Origin: Lachnospiraceae bacterium
GTDB taxonomy: Bacteria; Bacillota; Clostridia; Lachnospirales; Lachnospiraceae
Assembly: GCA_017553505.1 (NCBI GenBank)
Contig: JAFZLD010000018.1
Coordinates: 124,001-188,000, forward strand
Direction of reading: 5' to 3'
DNA length: 64,000 nucleotides
The translations under genes and the position numbers were made by a program. The notes under the pieces are model-generated. The model had not been told where the DNA came from. It saw only the letters and a list, made by a program, of their open reading frames with translations, and did not search any database. Below are positions 15,579-25,046 of the stretch, in pieces; within the stretch, counting starts at the first letter, position 1; each line of letters opens with the position of its first letter.

Positions 15579-17219
15579 GTGATTAAGAAAAGGATGCCCG
15601 TAGCGGCAATGGCTTTAGTTATGGTTATGATGACAGGATGCGGCAAGACTCCGGCGGTTACAGAGCCCGAAGAGGATGCCAAAGAATATGTGGTGACAGA
15701 CGTCAACTTCGACTCTTCGGTAGAAGTGGCAAGAGAAGACAACCACAGAGTTTTCTATGAGATATTTGTAGGTTCTTTTTCCGACTCCGACGGTGACGGT
15801 CTTGGGGACTTACGCGGAATTATCAACAGATTTGACTATCTTAACGACGGCGACGTGAAGTCAGGAAAGAGCCTCGGCATCGAGGGAATCTGGCTTTCAC
15901 CCATTATGGAGTCGCCGAGCTACCACAAGTACGATGTGGCAGATTATCTTGCCATCGACGACGAATTCGGTACGATGGAAGATTTGAAGGAGCTTGTGAA
16001 AGTGGCTCACGAGCGTGACGTGAAGGTTATTATTGACTTTGTCATGAACCACTCAAGTAAGGAAAACGACTGGTTTAAGAAGTTCTGTACCGCTCGCAGG
16101 CAGGAGGATACTTCTTCGGAGTTCTACGATTTCTACACTTGTGAGAAAGAACCCGTGCCGGGCAGAAGATTTGAGAAGATAGCCGCTTCCGACTGGTACT
16201 ATGAGTGCAACTTCTCGGGAGACATGCCCGAGCTTAACTACGATAATCCGCACGTTAAAGAGACGCTTCTTAAGATAGCAAGATTCTACCTTGAAGAGGT
16301 GGGCGTGGACGGCTTCAGATTCGACGCCGCCAAGTACATTTACTACGGCGACGAGACCAAGAATGCAGAGTTCTGGCTTGACTTCATGAGCGAACTTAAG
16401 AAGATTAAGCCCGACATTTACACCGTTGCTGAAGTATGGGACTCAGACACGGTTACCGACAAGTACGAGCCTGCGCTTAACTGCTTCAACTTCACGATGT
16501 CCCAGACCGAAGGCTACATCGCCGAGGCTGCCAAGAAAGGCGACGTCAACAAATACGTTAAATACGTAGACCACTACGTTAAGAATATTGAGAAAAAGAA
16601 CTCGGATGCTATGATTGTACCTTTCATAGCCAATCATGACACCGACAGAGCGGCGGGCTTCCTGCAGAATACAGGCGGATTTGCCAAGGTTGCGGCCAAT
16701 CTCTATATTCTCGGTCCCGGTTCGCCTTTCATTTATTATGGTGAGGAAATCGGTATGAAGGGTTCAAGAGGCGGCGCCAACACCGATGCCAACCGCAGAC
16801 TTGCGATGCTCTGGGGTGACGATGATACCGTTAAGGATCCCAAGGGTTCCGACTACGATGTGAAGCTTCAGACCAACGGCACGCTTAACGACCAGCTTTT
16901 GAGCGAGACCAGTCTTTACAACTATTACAAGCGCCTTATCATGATAAGACGTGCCAACCCCGAGATGTACCTGGGGACTTACGAACCGCTTTCTTTTGCC
17001 GATACTAAGGCAGGCGGATTCATCGGAGAATATCAGGGCACGAAGGTGTGCGTGCTTCACAATACGTCGGGAAGCAGCGTGACGCTTGATTTGTCTAAGG
17101 TGACCGGGGATGCGTTCACAACTGTTGCGGCTTCAATCGGTGTCGACGGGCTTGATGCGACGATTGAGGGCAGCAAGGTTACGATTCCCGCCCAGACCAG
17201 CGTGGTGCTTAGGAAATAG
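15579..17219 (+). CDS. Lipoprotein alpha-amylase (GH13)
   Basis: Extracellular, lipid-anchored enzyme of 546 residues that cuts alpha-1,4 glucans at the cell surface and feeds the MalEFG importer encoded just upstream. It starts at GTG 15579 behind ACGGAGG. The lipobox is MTGC (Cys21). The four GH13 regions are clear: DFVMNHSS, GFRFDAAKY (nucleophile Asp249), VAEVWD (acid/base Glu285) and IANHDTDR (Asp354). A beta domain of about 80 residues ends the protein. There is no added binding module; in this locus those are carried by MalE. Precise product profile cannot be told from sequence. Confidence 0.92.
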   Translation: MIKKRMPVAAMALVMVMMTGCGKTPAVTEPEEDAKEYVVTDVNFDSSVEVAREDNHRVFYEIFVGSFSDSDGDGLGDLRGIINRFDYLNDGDVKSGKSLGIEGIWLSPIMESPSYHKYDVADYLAIDDEFGTMEDLKELVKVAHERDVKVIIDFVMNHSSKENDWFKKFCTARRQEDTSSEFYDFYTCEKEPVPGRRFEKIAASDWYYECNFSGDMPELNYDNPHVKETLLKIARFYLEEVGVDGFRFDAAKYIYYGDETKNAEFWLDFMSELKKIKPDIYTVAEVWDSDTVTDKYEPALNCFNFTMSQTEGYIAEAAKKGDVNKYVKYVDHYVKNIEKKNSDAMIVPFIANHDTDRAAGFLQNTGGFAKVAANLYILGPGSPFIYYGEEIGMKGSRGGANTDANRRLAMLWGDDDTVKDPKGSDYDVKLQTNGTLNDQLLSETSLYNYYKRLIMIRRANPEMYLGTYEPLSFADTKAGGFIGEYQGTKVCVLHNTSGSSVTLDLSKVTGDAFTTVAASIGVDGLDATIEGSKVTIPAQTSVVLRK

Positions 17220-17222
17220 GTG

Positions 17223-17251
17223 TTGACTTATTATTTTAGTAAGGTTATAAT
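17223..17251 (+). promoter_or_regulatory. Promoter of pheST
   Basis: TTGACT (17223-17228), 17 nt, TATAAT (17246-17251). It starts a transcript near 17258 that begins with the T-box leader. Confidence 0.85.
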
Positions 17252-17257
17252 CCAAAG

Positions 17258-17522
17258 AAGCAATGAAGATGCGTAAGTAGTATATGTTCAGAGTCGTCAG
17301 AGAGTGACGTCACCGGCTGAGAGCGTCATGGCAGAAGGCATATATGAATTTCAACATCGGAGCTTTTCACGAAAGCTTTCCGGACTACCGGCGAGTATAA
17401 GTGGATGCAGCGCAGCATTACGGCGCAAAGAGTGCGAGACGATATAACGTCGGCTCGAACATGGGTGGTACCGCGATAATTTCGTCCCATGGCAATTAAC
17501 AGTTGCCATGGGATTTTTTTAT
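17258..17522 (+). ncRNA. T-box leader (phenylalanine)
   Basis: The leader senses uncharged tRNA-Phe and allows read-through into pheST. The T-box core TGGGTGGTACCGCGA is at 17462-17476. Stem I includes CAGAGAGTGACG and CGGCTGAGAG elements. A TTC triplet at 17350-17352 lies where the specifier is expected and encodes Phe, which matches the downstream genes. The terminator is CCCATGGCAA (17486-17495) with TTGCCATGGG (17503-17512) and a T-run. Confidence 0.93.
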
Positions 17523-17561
17523 ACCTCGTGGCAGGATAAGTACTTAAAGAGGAGGATTAAA

Positions 17562-18605
17562 ATGGCTGATTTGAATGAATTAACCGAGAAACTTGCGGCG
17601 ATTAAGCAAGAAGTATCCGAAGGCCTCAAGGCGCTTTCAAACTCCAAGGAAGCGTTTGAATATCGCAAGGGCTTAATGGATTCAAAGACCGGTAAGATCG
17701 GCACTCTCATGAGAGAGATGGGTAAGATTCCCAATGAACTTAAGGCCGAGTACGGTAAGAAAGTTAACGAGATTAAGACTTGGGCGCAGGGCGAGTTTGA
17801 TGCTCTTGAGACCAAGCTTAAAGAGAAAGAAATGATGGCGCGCTACGAAAGCGAGAAGATTGACGTGACCCTTCCCGCCAAGATGCGTCCGAAGGGAAAC
17901 CTTCACCCCAACACCCAGGTTAAGAACCAGATTGTCGATATCTTCGGTTCTATGGGATTTGACGTTTATGAAGGTACCGAGATTGAGACGGATTACTACA
18001 ACTTCACCGCACTCAACATTCCCGACAATCATCCCGCAAGAGATATGCAGGATACTTTCTATTTGTCGCCCGAGTTTCTTTTGCGTACTCAGACCTCTGC
18101 AGGTCAGATTCACGTAATGGAAGAGGGCAAGCTTCCCATTAAGGTTATCTCACCCGGTAAGGTATTCCGTTCGGATGATGATGCCACTCACTCACCGATG
18201 TTTAGCCAGATGGAAGGACTTGTAGTTGATAAGGGCATCACACTTTGCGACCTTCAGGGTATGCTTAACGTATTCGTTGAGAAGATTTTCGGTGAAGGCA
18301 CTACTACCAGACTTCGTCCTTCATACTTCCCTTTCACAGAGCCTTCCGTTGAAGTAGACGTAAGCTGCTTCCAGTGTAAGGGCAAGGGATGTAAGCTTTG
18401 CAAGGGTACCGGCTGGATAGAGGTACTCGGCGCAGGCGTAGTTAACAAGAAAGTTCTTGAAGACTGCCACATCGATTCAGATGTATACAGCGGTATTGCT
18501 TTCGGTATCGGTATCGAACGTATCGCAATGCTTAAATACGGCATTAACAATATTAAATTATTATTCGAGTCCGACCTTCGCGTGTTGGATCAGCTCGATG
18601 ACTAG
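17562..18605 (+). CDS. pheS: Phenylalanyl-tRNA synthetase alpha subunit
   Basis: Catalytic subunit of the alpha2-beta2 enzyme that charges tRNA-Phe, 347 residues. ATG 17562 follows GAGGAGG; the frame is open upstream into the T-box terminator, which is not translated. The N-terminal coiled-coil arm (to about residue 95) that contacts tRNA is followed by the class II core, including motif 2 ([16 protein letters not shown]) and motif 3 ([17 protein letters not shown]). The CxxC...CxxC cluster in [17 protein letters not shown] is common in this family. It lies 17 nt before pheT. Confidence 0.97.
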   Translation: MADLNELTEKLAAIKQEVSEGLKALSNSKEAFEYRKGLMDSKTGKIGTLMREMGKIPNELKAEYGKKVNEIKTWAQGEFDALETKLKEKEMMARYESEKIDVTLPAKMRPKGNLHPNTQVKNQIVDIFGSMGFDVYEGTEIETDYYNFTALNIPDNHPARDMQDTFYLSPEFLLRTQTSAGQIHVMEEGKLPIKVISPGKVFRSDDDATHSPMFSQMEGLVVDKGITLCDLQGMLNVFVEKIFGEGTTTRLRPSYFPFTEPSVEVDVSCFQCKGKGCKLCKGTGWIEVLGAGVVNKKVLEDCHIDSDVYSGIAFGIGIERIAMLKYGINNIKLLFESDLRVLDQLDD

Positions 18606-18622
18606 AAAGGAGGAAATGTGAT

Positions 18623-21040
18623 ATGTTAGTACCCCTTAGTTGGTTAAAAGATTATGTAGATATAGACGTTTCCCCCGATGTGCTTGAGGAGAAGCTCTTC
18701 TCATGCGGCTTTGAGGTGGAAGAAAAATACGAAGTAGGTCACGACGTAAGCAACGTTGTTGTAGGTCTTGTTAAGACTTGTGACGCTATCGAAGGCACAC
18801 ACCTTCACCTTTGCACCGTTGATGCGGGCGAGCACGGCACACTTCAGATTTGCTGCGGTGCCGACAATGTTAAGGCAGGCGGCAAGTTCCCCCTTGCACT
18901 TGTAGGTGCTACCGTTTACGCAACTGCCAAGGATCACGTTACCGTAGAAGGCGTTATGACCATCAATGCAGGTAAGCTTCGCGGATATGATTCTTTCGGC
19001 ATGCTCTGCTCAGGTGTTGAAATCGGTGTTACCGAAGATATGTACCCCGGCGCAGGCTACAACGGATTACTTGTGCTTCCCGGCGACGCTGTTCCCGGAA
19101 GCGATGTTAAGCCTTTGCTCGGACTTGATGACTGGATTTTCGATGTATCCATCACCGCTAACCGTCCCGACTGCCAGAGCATCTTCGGTCTTGCAAGAGA
19201 AGTTGCGGCTGTACTCGAGAAGCCTCTTAAGGCACCCGCTCTCGACTACACCGAGACCGATGTTAAGAAAGATTTCAAGGTAACGGTTGAAGCTCAGGAC
19301 ATCTGCCCCCGCTACACCGCTCACTATGTATACGACGTTAAAATCGGCGAGTCTCCCGCATGGATGAAGAGACGCCTCGCTCTTGTAGGCTGCAACTCCA
19401 TCTCCAACATGGTAGACATCACCAATTACGTGCTCAAGGAACTCGGTCAGCCCATGCATGCTTTTGACTATGCATATCTTGAAGGCGACGCTATCAATGT
19501 TCGTCGCGCGGCTGACGGCGAGAAGATTGTTACACTTGATGAAAAAGAATTCGAGCTTAACTCAAGCAACCTCGTAATCTGCGACGGTAAGAAGCCTGTT
19601 GCTCTTGCAGGTATCATGGGCGGTCTCAATTCAGAAATCCTCGATACCACTTCCGCAGTTATGTTTGAGTCAGCTAAGTTCGAGCGCGACAACATCCGTA
19701 AGAGCTCCAAGGCTCTCGGTCAGGTCTCCGATTCAAGTGCAAGATTCTCCAAGGGTGTCGATGAGTACACCACCGTTATGGCTATGAAGAGAGCCCTTCA
19801 TCTTGTTGAGGAGCTTGGTTGCGGTAAGGTTTCTTCTACCGGATTCGACGTTAACACCGGCAACTCTATCGAGCCTTTTAAGTTACAAGCAAGCGTAGCC
19901 AAGGTTAACGGAGTACTCGGTATCAAGGTTCCCGATGCAGACATCGTAAGAATCTGCACCAATCTTGATTTCAAGCCCGAATTAAACGGTGACGATTTGA
20001 CCCTTCATGTTCCCGCATACCGCGAGGATATGGCTACATATCAGGACGTTGCCGAGGAAGTTATCAGAATGTACGGTTACGATCACATCGTACCTACCTT
20101 CATTCCCACAGCTCAGGTTACAAGCGGCGGTTACAACCTTCGTCAGAAGACCGAGCTTAAGATTAAGAACGCACTTTGCGCGCAAGGAGCATTCGAAGGA
20201 GTTCATTACTCTTTCTTTAGCCCTTCCGACCTCGACATGTTAAGACTTCCCGCTGACGCACCCGAGAGACATGCGATTCAGCTTATCAATCCTATCAACA
20301 AGGATTTGTCACTCATGCGTACGACTCTTGCGCCTCAGATGATTACCGCTATGGCGCGCAATCAAAAGAACGCTATCCTCGAGGGCAGAATCTTCGAACT
20401 CGGCAACAAGTTCATCGCCAAGGACTTACCTCTCAAAGAGTATCCCGACGAGCGTGAGACCATTGCAATCGGTGTATTTGGTGAAGGAGAAGATTTCTTT
20501 AGCCTGAAGGGACTTGTAGATGCAGTGGCTGCAGCACTTGATGTTACCTTCGAGTACGAAGCTGCTCAGAAGACTTTCCTCCACCCTTACAGAACCGCTA
20601 AGATTCTTTGTGACGGTGTAGAAATCGGTTACCTCGGACAGGTGCTTTACGAGATTCGTGACGAGCTTGACATGAGAGTGGACAGCTACGTTGCTGAAAT
20701 CGATTTGAAGGCTCTTACCAAGTACTACGGCAAGGACAGAAAGTTCATTCCGCTTCCCAAGTTCGCTGTCGAGAAGCGTGACTTCTGCTTCGTAATGGAC
20801 AAGGCTCTCACCTGCGCTCAGATTGAGAACGCAATCAAGGAGTCCTGCGAATACATCACCGACATCGAGCTCTTCGACCTTTACGAAGGCGCACAGCTTG
20901 GTGCCGACAAGAAGAGTATGGCATTCTCCGTAGTCTTCACTCCCCGTGACGAAGAGTTCACCCAGGAGAAGATTGACGGATTCGTAGACACCATTCTTAA
21001 GAATCTTTCAGACAAGTACGGAGCAGTTTTGAGAGCGTAA
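18623..21040 (+). CDS. pheT: Phenylalanyl-tRNA synthetase beta subunit
   Basis: Beta subunit of 805 residues. ATG 18623 follows AAAGGAGGA. The domain order is the full bacterial one: N-terminal B1 and EMAP-like tRNA-binding domain (about 40-150), B3/B4 editing domain (about 205-380), B5 (about 405-475), catalytic-like core, and a C-terminal ferredoxin-fold anticodon-binding domain (from about 710). It hydrolyses mischarged Tyr-tRNA-Phe in the editing site. Co-transcribed with pheS under the T-box. Confidence 0.97.
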   Translation: MLVPLSWLKDYVDIDVSPDVLEEKLFSCGFEVEEKYEVGHDVSNVVVGLVKTCDAIEGTHLHLCTVDAGEHGTLQICCGADNVKAGGKFPLALVGATVYATAKDHVTVEGVMTINAGKLRGYDSFGMLCSGVEIGVTEDMYPGAGYNGLLVLPGDAVPGSDVKPLLGLDDWIFDVSITANRPDCQSIFGLAREVAAVLEKPLKAPALDYTETDVKKDFKVTVEAQDICPRYTAHYVYDVKIGESPAWMKRRLALVGCNSISNMVDITNYVLKELGQPMHAFDYAYLEGDAINVRRAADGEKIVTLDEKEFELNSSNLVICDGKKPVALAGIMGGLNSEILDTTSAVMFESAKFERDNIRKSSKALGQVSDSSARFSKGVDEYTTVMAMKRALHLVEELGCGKVSSTGFDVNTGNSIEPFKLQASVAKVNGVLGIKVPDADIVRICTNLDFKPELNGDDLTLHVPAYREDMATYQDVAEEVIRMYGYDHIVPTFIPTAQVTSGGYNLRQKTELKIKNALCAQGAFEGVHYSFFSPSDLDMLRLPADAPERHAIQLINPINKDLSLMRTTLAPQMITAMARNQKNAILEGRIFELGNKFIAKDLPLKEYPDERETIAIGVFGEGEDFFSLKGLVDAVAAALDVTFEYEAAQKTFLHPYRTAKILCDGVEIGYLGQVLYEIRDELDMRVDSYVAEIDLKALTKYYGKDRKFIPLPKFAVEKRDFCFVMDKALTCAQIENAIKESCEYITDIELFDLYEGAQLGADKKSMAFSVVFTPRDEEFTQEKIDGFVDTILKNLSDKYGAVLRA

Positions 21041-21073
21041 TGCTTGGAACCGCTGTCCGGCATAAAGGCATAA

Positions 21074-21113
21074 AAAGGCGTCGCATTGGTGTGCGGCGCC
21101 TTTAGTGTTTTTT
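21074..21113 (+). terminator. Rho-independent terminator of pheST
   Basis: AAAGGCGTCGCA (21074-21085) pairs with TGCGGCGCCTTT (21092-21103) with one G-T pair, followed by AGTGTTTTTT. Confidence 0.85.
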
Positions 21114-21143
21114 GTGGTGGCTTTTTGCTTCCATGCGGTGCAA

Positions 21144-21181
21144 TTTATCCCAATTCGGAAATTTTTTCGTATTGGGATAAA
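21144..21181. repeat. Unexplained 38-nt palindrome
   Basis: TTTATCCCAAT (21144-21154) and ATTGGGATAAA (21171-21181) are perfect inverted repeats. The 16 nt between them can pair further (CGGAAA with TTTTCG), giving a near-continuous hairpin. It lies between the pheST terminator and the terminator of the converging gtrA-like gene. It has no T-run of its own and is not needed as a terminator. The role is unknown. Confidence 0.5.
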
Positions 21182-21199
21182 GCATGAATTATTGACCGG

Positions 21200-21235
21200 G
21201 AAAATAAAGAAAACCACGCGGAAGCCGCGTGGTTT
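21200..21235 (-). terminator. Rho-independent terminator of the gtrA-like gene
   Basis: On the minus strand AAACCACGCGG pairs with CCGCGTGGTTT (plus 21211-21235, 3-nt loop) and runs into TTTTCTTTATTTT, directly behind the stop of the gene. Confidence 0.8.
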
Positions 21236-21238
21236 AAC

Positions 21239-21658
21239 TTAGTTTTCATGAACAGTATTAACTTTTGTGTCAATAGTGGGGCCGAATACGTAGAATCTGT
21301 CGTACAGATACTCAAGTACGAAGTTAAGGCCCATGTTAAGTACAGTTACGAGGAAGTCGTTCCAGCCTCTATTCTCAGCAAGATAATTGCCAAGGAGTGT
21401 CGATGCCGGTGTAAACACCAGATAGAACAGAAATACCTTAAGCATTGCTATCGGCACATTACCTGCCGACTTAAAAGTAAAGTTCCTGTTAAGCGTAAAG
21501 TTCCAAAGCACCGAGAACACAAGCGCAATCAGATACCTCGGCCAATAGCTCCAATCCGTGACTGCAGTCAGCAACGAAAACCATCCAAACTCAATAAGCC
21601 CCGCCGATGCCGAAAAAAGCACGAACTTAAGCGTTCTTATTAACTCTTTATTCTTCAT
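21239..21658 (-). CDS. GtrA family membrane protein
   Basis: Small protein of 139 residues with four predicted membrane helices, of the GtrA family. Members are thought to help move lipid-linked sugars across the membrane for surface polysaccharide glycosylation. Visible features are the family-typical LKFVLFSASAGLIEFGWFSL start and the NFTLNRNFTF motif after helix 2. A weak ribosome site (AAGGGG) precedes the ATG. No glycosyltransferase is adjacent, so the partner is unknown. Confidence 0.85.
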   Translation of the reverse strand: MKNKELIRTLKFVLFSASAGLIEFGWFSLLTAVTDWSYWPRYLIALVFSVLWNFTLNRNFTFKSAGNVPIAMLKVFLFYLVFTPASTLLGNYLAENRGWNDFLVTVLNMGLNFVLEYLYDRFYVFGPTIDTKVNTVHEN

Positions 21659-21743
21659 GTCTTAATCATATCCCCTTAATCCAAGTTTCTAACCTCACCT
21701 ATATTACCACAGCATTATAGAGAATGCAAAATCTCCCGTGCAA

Positions 21744-21770
21744 TAAAAAAGCGCCGACCTAAGTCGGCGC
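21744..21770 (-). terminator. Rho-independent terminator of the ECF S-component gene
   Basis: GCGCCGAC (21751-21758) and GTCGGCGC (21763-21770) form an 8-bp stem. On the minus strand it is followed by seven T residues (plus 21744-21750). Confidence 0.85.
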
Positions 21771-21783
21771 CTGACAGTTACTA

Positions 21784-22344
21784 TTATTCCTGAGCTTCTT
21801 TTACCAGGAACTTGCCTGCGGCAAGCCAGATAACATATACGAAAGCGGAAGCGATTAAAGCGGTGAAGAGCTGGGTGATGGAGAAAGTCTTCTGAGCTAC
21901 TTTAATCATTTCGGGCTTGGGAAGGTTCACGAAGCGCACAAGGATGAAGTTGGAAATTACGGCACCCATGAAAAGTGCCTTCAAAACGGAACCTGCGATG
22001 AGGCCGACGGGAAGGCCGATGGCGAGTTTATTCTTGATGTTCTTGTAGAATACGTATACGCATACGCACATGATGATGTTGCCGAGTGCAATGGCGGGAA
22101 TCATCAGGAAAGGTGCGGCTGCTACGATGGGTGAACCTGTGATTAAGAATGATGCGATGGGAGCGATAATTGAAAGAATGATGCCCATCACAAGACCCAG
22201 TGTAAGGGTTGCGATAATCAGGGTTGCGTTAACGATGGGACCGGTGATGTAAACCGATAAGTTCTTAAAGAACATGCTTACTATCATAATGGCGAGCAAC
22301 ACGCCGCCGATAGCGATTTGTTTGGTTGTGATTTTTTTATTCAT
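21784..22344 (-). CDS. ECF transporter S component
   Basis: Substrate-capture membrane subunit of an energy-coupling-factor importer, 186 residues with about six hydrophobic helices. The family-like features are the short N-terminus leading into helix 1 (TTKQIAIGGVLLAIMIV) and the small-residue-rich helices with the APF loop. AGAGGA precedes the ATG. The shared EcfAAT module is not in the window, so the gene is of the stand-alone type that uses a common energising module. The vitamin or base it imports cannot be told from sequence; I see no known riboswitch in its 60-nt leader. Confidence 0.8.
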   Translation of the reverse strand: MNKKITTKQIAIGGVLLAIMIVSMFFKNLSVYITGPIVNATLIIATLTLGLVMGIILSIIAPIASFLITGSPIVAAAPFLMIPAIALGNIIMCVCVYVFYKNIKNKLAIGLPVGLIAGSVLKALFMGAVISNFILVRFVNLPKPEMIKVAQKTFSITQLFTALIASAFVYVIWLAAGKFLVKEAQE

Positions 22345-22404
22345 ATAATCCTCTTTGACATGGCGAGATATATAGTTGCCCGGCCATGCTTTCTCTCAAA
22401 AGTT

Positions 22405-22433
22405 ACTATACGCTTACTTTGATTAACAGACAA
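22405..22433 (-). promoter_or_regulatory. Promoter of the ECF S-component gene
   Basis: On the minus strand TTGTCT (22428-22433), a 17-nt spacer and TATAGT (22405-22410). The leader of about 60 nt holds a CATGGC...GCCATG hairpin just ahead of the ribosome site. Confidence 0.65.
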
Positions 22434-22449
22434 GCATAAAGGATAATTC

Positions 22450-22478
22450 TTGTGTTTTTTGGCAGGAATTTTTATAAT
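22450..22478 (+). promoter_or_regulatory. Promoter of the sugar-sensing operon
   Basis: TTGTGT (22450-22455), 17 nt, TATAAT (22473-22478), about 38 nt ahead of the TTG start of the first gene. Confidence 0.7.
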
Positions 22479-22516
22479 GTATATGTTTAGCGATTATATT
22501 TAGGTGGGGGCACGGT

Positions 22517-23572
22517 TTGAAAGCTTTACTTAAAAGGCTTAATTCCATAACGATTTTCATTATAACCGGCGTGATGGTGGCGCTCACCGGTCTTCTTATT
22601 TTCTTTTTTGTTTCCTATACGAAAACTTTGAGTCGCACCGAGTCTGATGTGACTTATGACAAATATTATGCGATGATTACCGACGATGCGGAGTCGTCTT
22701 TCTGGAAGTCTGTGTACGAGTCTGCACTCGAAACGGCCAAAGAAGACAACGCGTATGTCGAGATGATTTCCAACAACCTTTCGCGAGAGTACAGCCAGAC
22801 GGAACTTATGGAGATTGCCATAGCTTCGAAAGTGGACGGTATTATTGTTACCGCGGGCGAGGCCGAGGGCATGACGGAGCTTATCAATAAAGCGTACGAT
22901 GGGGGAATCCCGGTGGTGACGCTCTTTAACGATAATGCGCAGTCCGAGAGACTCAGCTTTGTGGGCGTAGGTAACTACAACCTCGGTCGAGAGTACGGTA
23001 ACCTCATCATCAAGATGGCCAATGAAAGAATGTTCCTCGGCAACCACATCACAGTTGCGGTGCTTGTGGATGCGTCTTCGGAGGATTCGGGGCAGAACGT
23101 CCTTGCAGCCGGTATTCAGGAGACCATTGACAGAGAGACTACCGAGGACGCAATTAAGCATAAGCGAATCGAGGTTGAACTGGTGCCGGTGGATGCGTCC
23201 AACAGTTTCTCTGTGGAAGAGTCTGTCAGAAACCTTTTTTTGCAGGGACCGGGCAACATACCCGATATCGTGGTGTGTCTTAATGAGAACGAAACCAACA
23301 GCGTCTACCAGGGCGTAGTCGACTACAACCAGGTAGGATTTGTAAATATCCTCGGTTATTACGATTCCGAGGCAATTTTGAAGGGCATTGAGCGAGACGT
23401 TATTTACGCGACCTTGTCCATTGATACCCAGCAGCTGGGACAGTACTGCATCGATGCGCTTACCGAGTATTATGAACTGGGCAACACCAGCCAGTATTCG
23501 GCGGTAGACAGCTACGTAATTAATAAAAAGAACGTGGCGGAATACATGGGGGAGGCGCAGAATGAAGAATAA
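22517..23572 (+). CDS. Membrane-anchored sugar-binding sensor protein (XylFII-like)
   Basis: The 351-residue product starts at TTG 22517 behind GGTGGGGG. One membrane segment (about 11-33) anchors an extracellular periplasmic-binding fold of the type 1, sugar-binding kind (about 50-335). There is no lipobox and no permease next to it. It overlaps the kinase gene by 11 nt. In Clostridium beijerinckii a protein of this kind (XylFII) binds xylose outside the cell and switches on a LytS-type kinase; the same role is inferred here. The ligand is unknown; the downstream importer suggests an aldose. Confidence 0.82.
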   Translation: MKALLKRLNSITIFIITGVMVALTGLLIFFFVSYTKTLSRTESDVTYDKYYAMITDDAESSFWKSVYESALETAKEDNAYVEMISNNLSREYSQTELMEIAIASKVDGIIVTAGEAEGMTELINKAYDGGIPVVTLFNDNAQSERLSFVGVGNYNLGREYGNLIIKMANERMFLGNHITVAVLVDASSEDSGQNVLAAGIQETIDRETTEDAIKHKRIEVELVPVDASNSFSVEESVRNLFLQGPGNIPDIVVCLNENETNSVYQGVVDYNQVGFVNILGYYDSEAILKGIERDVIYATLSIDTQQLGQYCIDALTEYYELGNTSQYSAVDSYVINKKNVAEYMGEAQNEE

Positions 23573-25046
23573 GTTACGCAACCTCCCTTTAAGAATCAAA
23601 CTGACAGGTATCACGCTTGCGGTTAACATGCTTGTGTTCGTGATTAACATCGTCCTTTTGGTGGCGATGAACAACATGTCCGACAAGATCGATAACGTTT
23701 ATAAAGCGAACCTTCAGCTCAACGAAATATCGATATCCATTAAGTCGGTGCAGGACAGTATGGTGGAGTACCTCGGCACCAAGACCAGCGACTCGCTTGA
23801 GAACTACTACAGAAGATCGCAGAATTTTATGGATTTGGTCGATGAATTAAACGACAAGGTCACCGGCAGTACGCTCGGCCGCATGGAACGCTCGATTAAG
23901 GAAATGTCGACGCTGTACCTGCAGGAAGTCGGCCAGACCATCGACGCCAAGCGTGGCCGTAACGTCGAGAAGTATCGTTCCCGTTACGAAGAAGCGACCA
24001 AGCTCTACGGCTACATAAACACTTACATATACAGTCTTAACAACGAGCAGTTCAAAGAAAACTCCGCGAACTACCGCGAGATGCTCGACGCCTTCAGACG
24101 ATTCGAAGTTGCGGGCAACCTCATCATGATAGTTGTTATTTTTACAAGTACGCTCCTTATTCTTAAGCTTACGTCCAACCTTATCAGACCGCTTCGTTCC
24201 CTTACCGGTGCGGCGGATGAAGTTGCGAAAGGTAACTTTGAGATTTCTACCTTGCCCGTTAACTCTTCCGACGAAATCGGTGTCGTTACGAAGGCCTTCA
24301 ACAAGATGGTGGTCAGCATTCAGGAATACATCGAGAAGATGCGCGAGAGCGCCGAGACGGAGCGCCAGTTAAAAGAAAAAGAACTCATGATGGAGACCCA
24401 CCTTAAGGACGCTCAGCTTAAGTATCTGCAGGCGCAGATTAATCCGCACTTTCTTTTTAATACACTTAATGCGGGCGCGCAGCTTGCCATGATGGAGGGC
24501 GCCGACAAGACTTACGAGTACGTGCAGATTATGGCGGAGTTCTTCAGGTATAACGTTAAGAAGGGCACCAGAACCGTTACCATCGGCGAGGAGCTTGAAC
24601 TTGTAGACAATTACATTTACATATTAAACGTGCGATTCTCGGGCGACATTCATTACGAGAAAGAAGTGGACAATTCCCTTCTTAATGTAGAGATGCCCAG
24701 CATGATTCTGCAGCCTATTATCGAGAACTGCGTCAACCACGGCATCCGCGAGATGATGGGCGAGGGACGCATCAAGATGAGTGTCTATGCCATGGACGAC
24801 ACCGCCTGCATCAGAATCGAGGACAACGGCATTGGCATGGATGAAGAAACCATCGACAGACTCAGAAACGGCCGCCCGGTTTCCGATGAAAAGAAAGATT
24901 CAAACGGCATAGGAATGGACAACGTTTACGCGAGACTTAAACTGTTTGCGGGAACGGACGATGTTCTTTCGATAGAAAGCGACGGCCCCGGCAAGGGCTC
25001 AAGATTCACCATTTACCTAGACATCAAGGAGAAACGCGATGTATAA
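23562..25046 (+). CDS. Sensor histidine kinase, YesM type
   Basis: Membrane histidine kinase of 494 residues. It has membrane segments at about 14-36 and 184-204, an extracellular helical domain between them, HAMP (about 205-258), and a His_kinase domain with the phospho-accepting His296 in INPHFLFN. The ATP-binding domain shows IIENCVNHGI and RIEDNGIGMD. It overlaps the sensor gene upstream (11 nt) and the regulator gene downstream (8 nt), indicating coupled translation and an equimolar complex. The small extracellular domain has no obvious ligand pocket, consistent with sensing through the binding protein. Confidence 0.93.
   Translation: MKNKLRNLPLRIKLTGITLAVNMLVFVINIVLLVAMNNMSDKIDNVYKANLQLNEISISIKSVQDSMVEYLGTKTSDSLENYYRRSQNFMDLVDELNDKVTGSTLGRMERSIKEMSTLYLQEVGQTIDAKRGRNVEKYRSRYEEATKLYGYINTYIYSLNNEQFKENSANYREMLDAFRRFEVAGNLIMIVVIFTSTLLILKLTSNLIRPLRSLTGAADEVAKGNFEISTLPVNSSDEIGVVTKAFNKMVVSIQEYIEKMRESAETERQLKEKELMMETHLKDAQLKYLQAQINPHFLFNTLNAGAQLAMMEGADKTYEYVQIMAEFFRYNVKKGTRTVTIGEELELVDNYIYILNVRFSGDIHYEKEVDNSLLNVEMPSMILQPIIENCVNHGIREMMGEGRIKMSVYAMDDTACIRIEDNGIGMDEETIDRLRNGRPVSDEKKDSNGIGMDNVYARLKLFAGTDDVLSIESDGPGKGSRFTIYLDIKEKRDV

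Noticed and set aside
17508..17561. N-terminal extension of PheS into the T-box terminator
   Set aside because: The sequence is the terminator arm and T-run of the T-box leader; ATG 17562 has GAGGAGG.
22345..22404. Riboswitch ahead of the ECF S component
   Set aside because: The leader of about 60 nt has a CATGGC/GCCATG hairpin but does not match the preQ1, tetrahydrofolate, TPP or cobalamin patterns I know. It remains an ordinary leader unless a covariance search says otherwise.
22526..23686. 386-codon open frame on the minus strand
   Set aside because: It lies opposite the sugar-binding sensor gene, which has a ribosome site, overlaps its kinase partner and matches a family. The minus frame has no motif and a composition typical of an antisense shadow.
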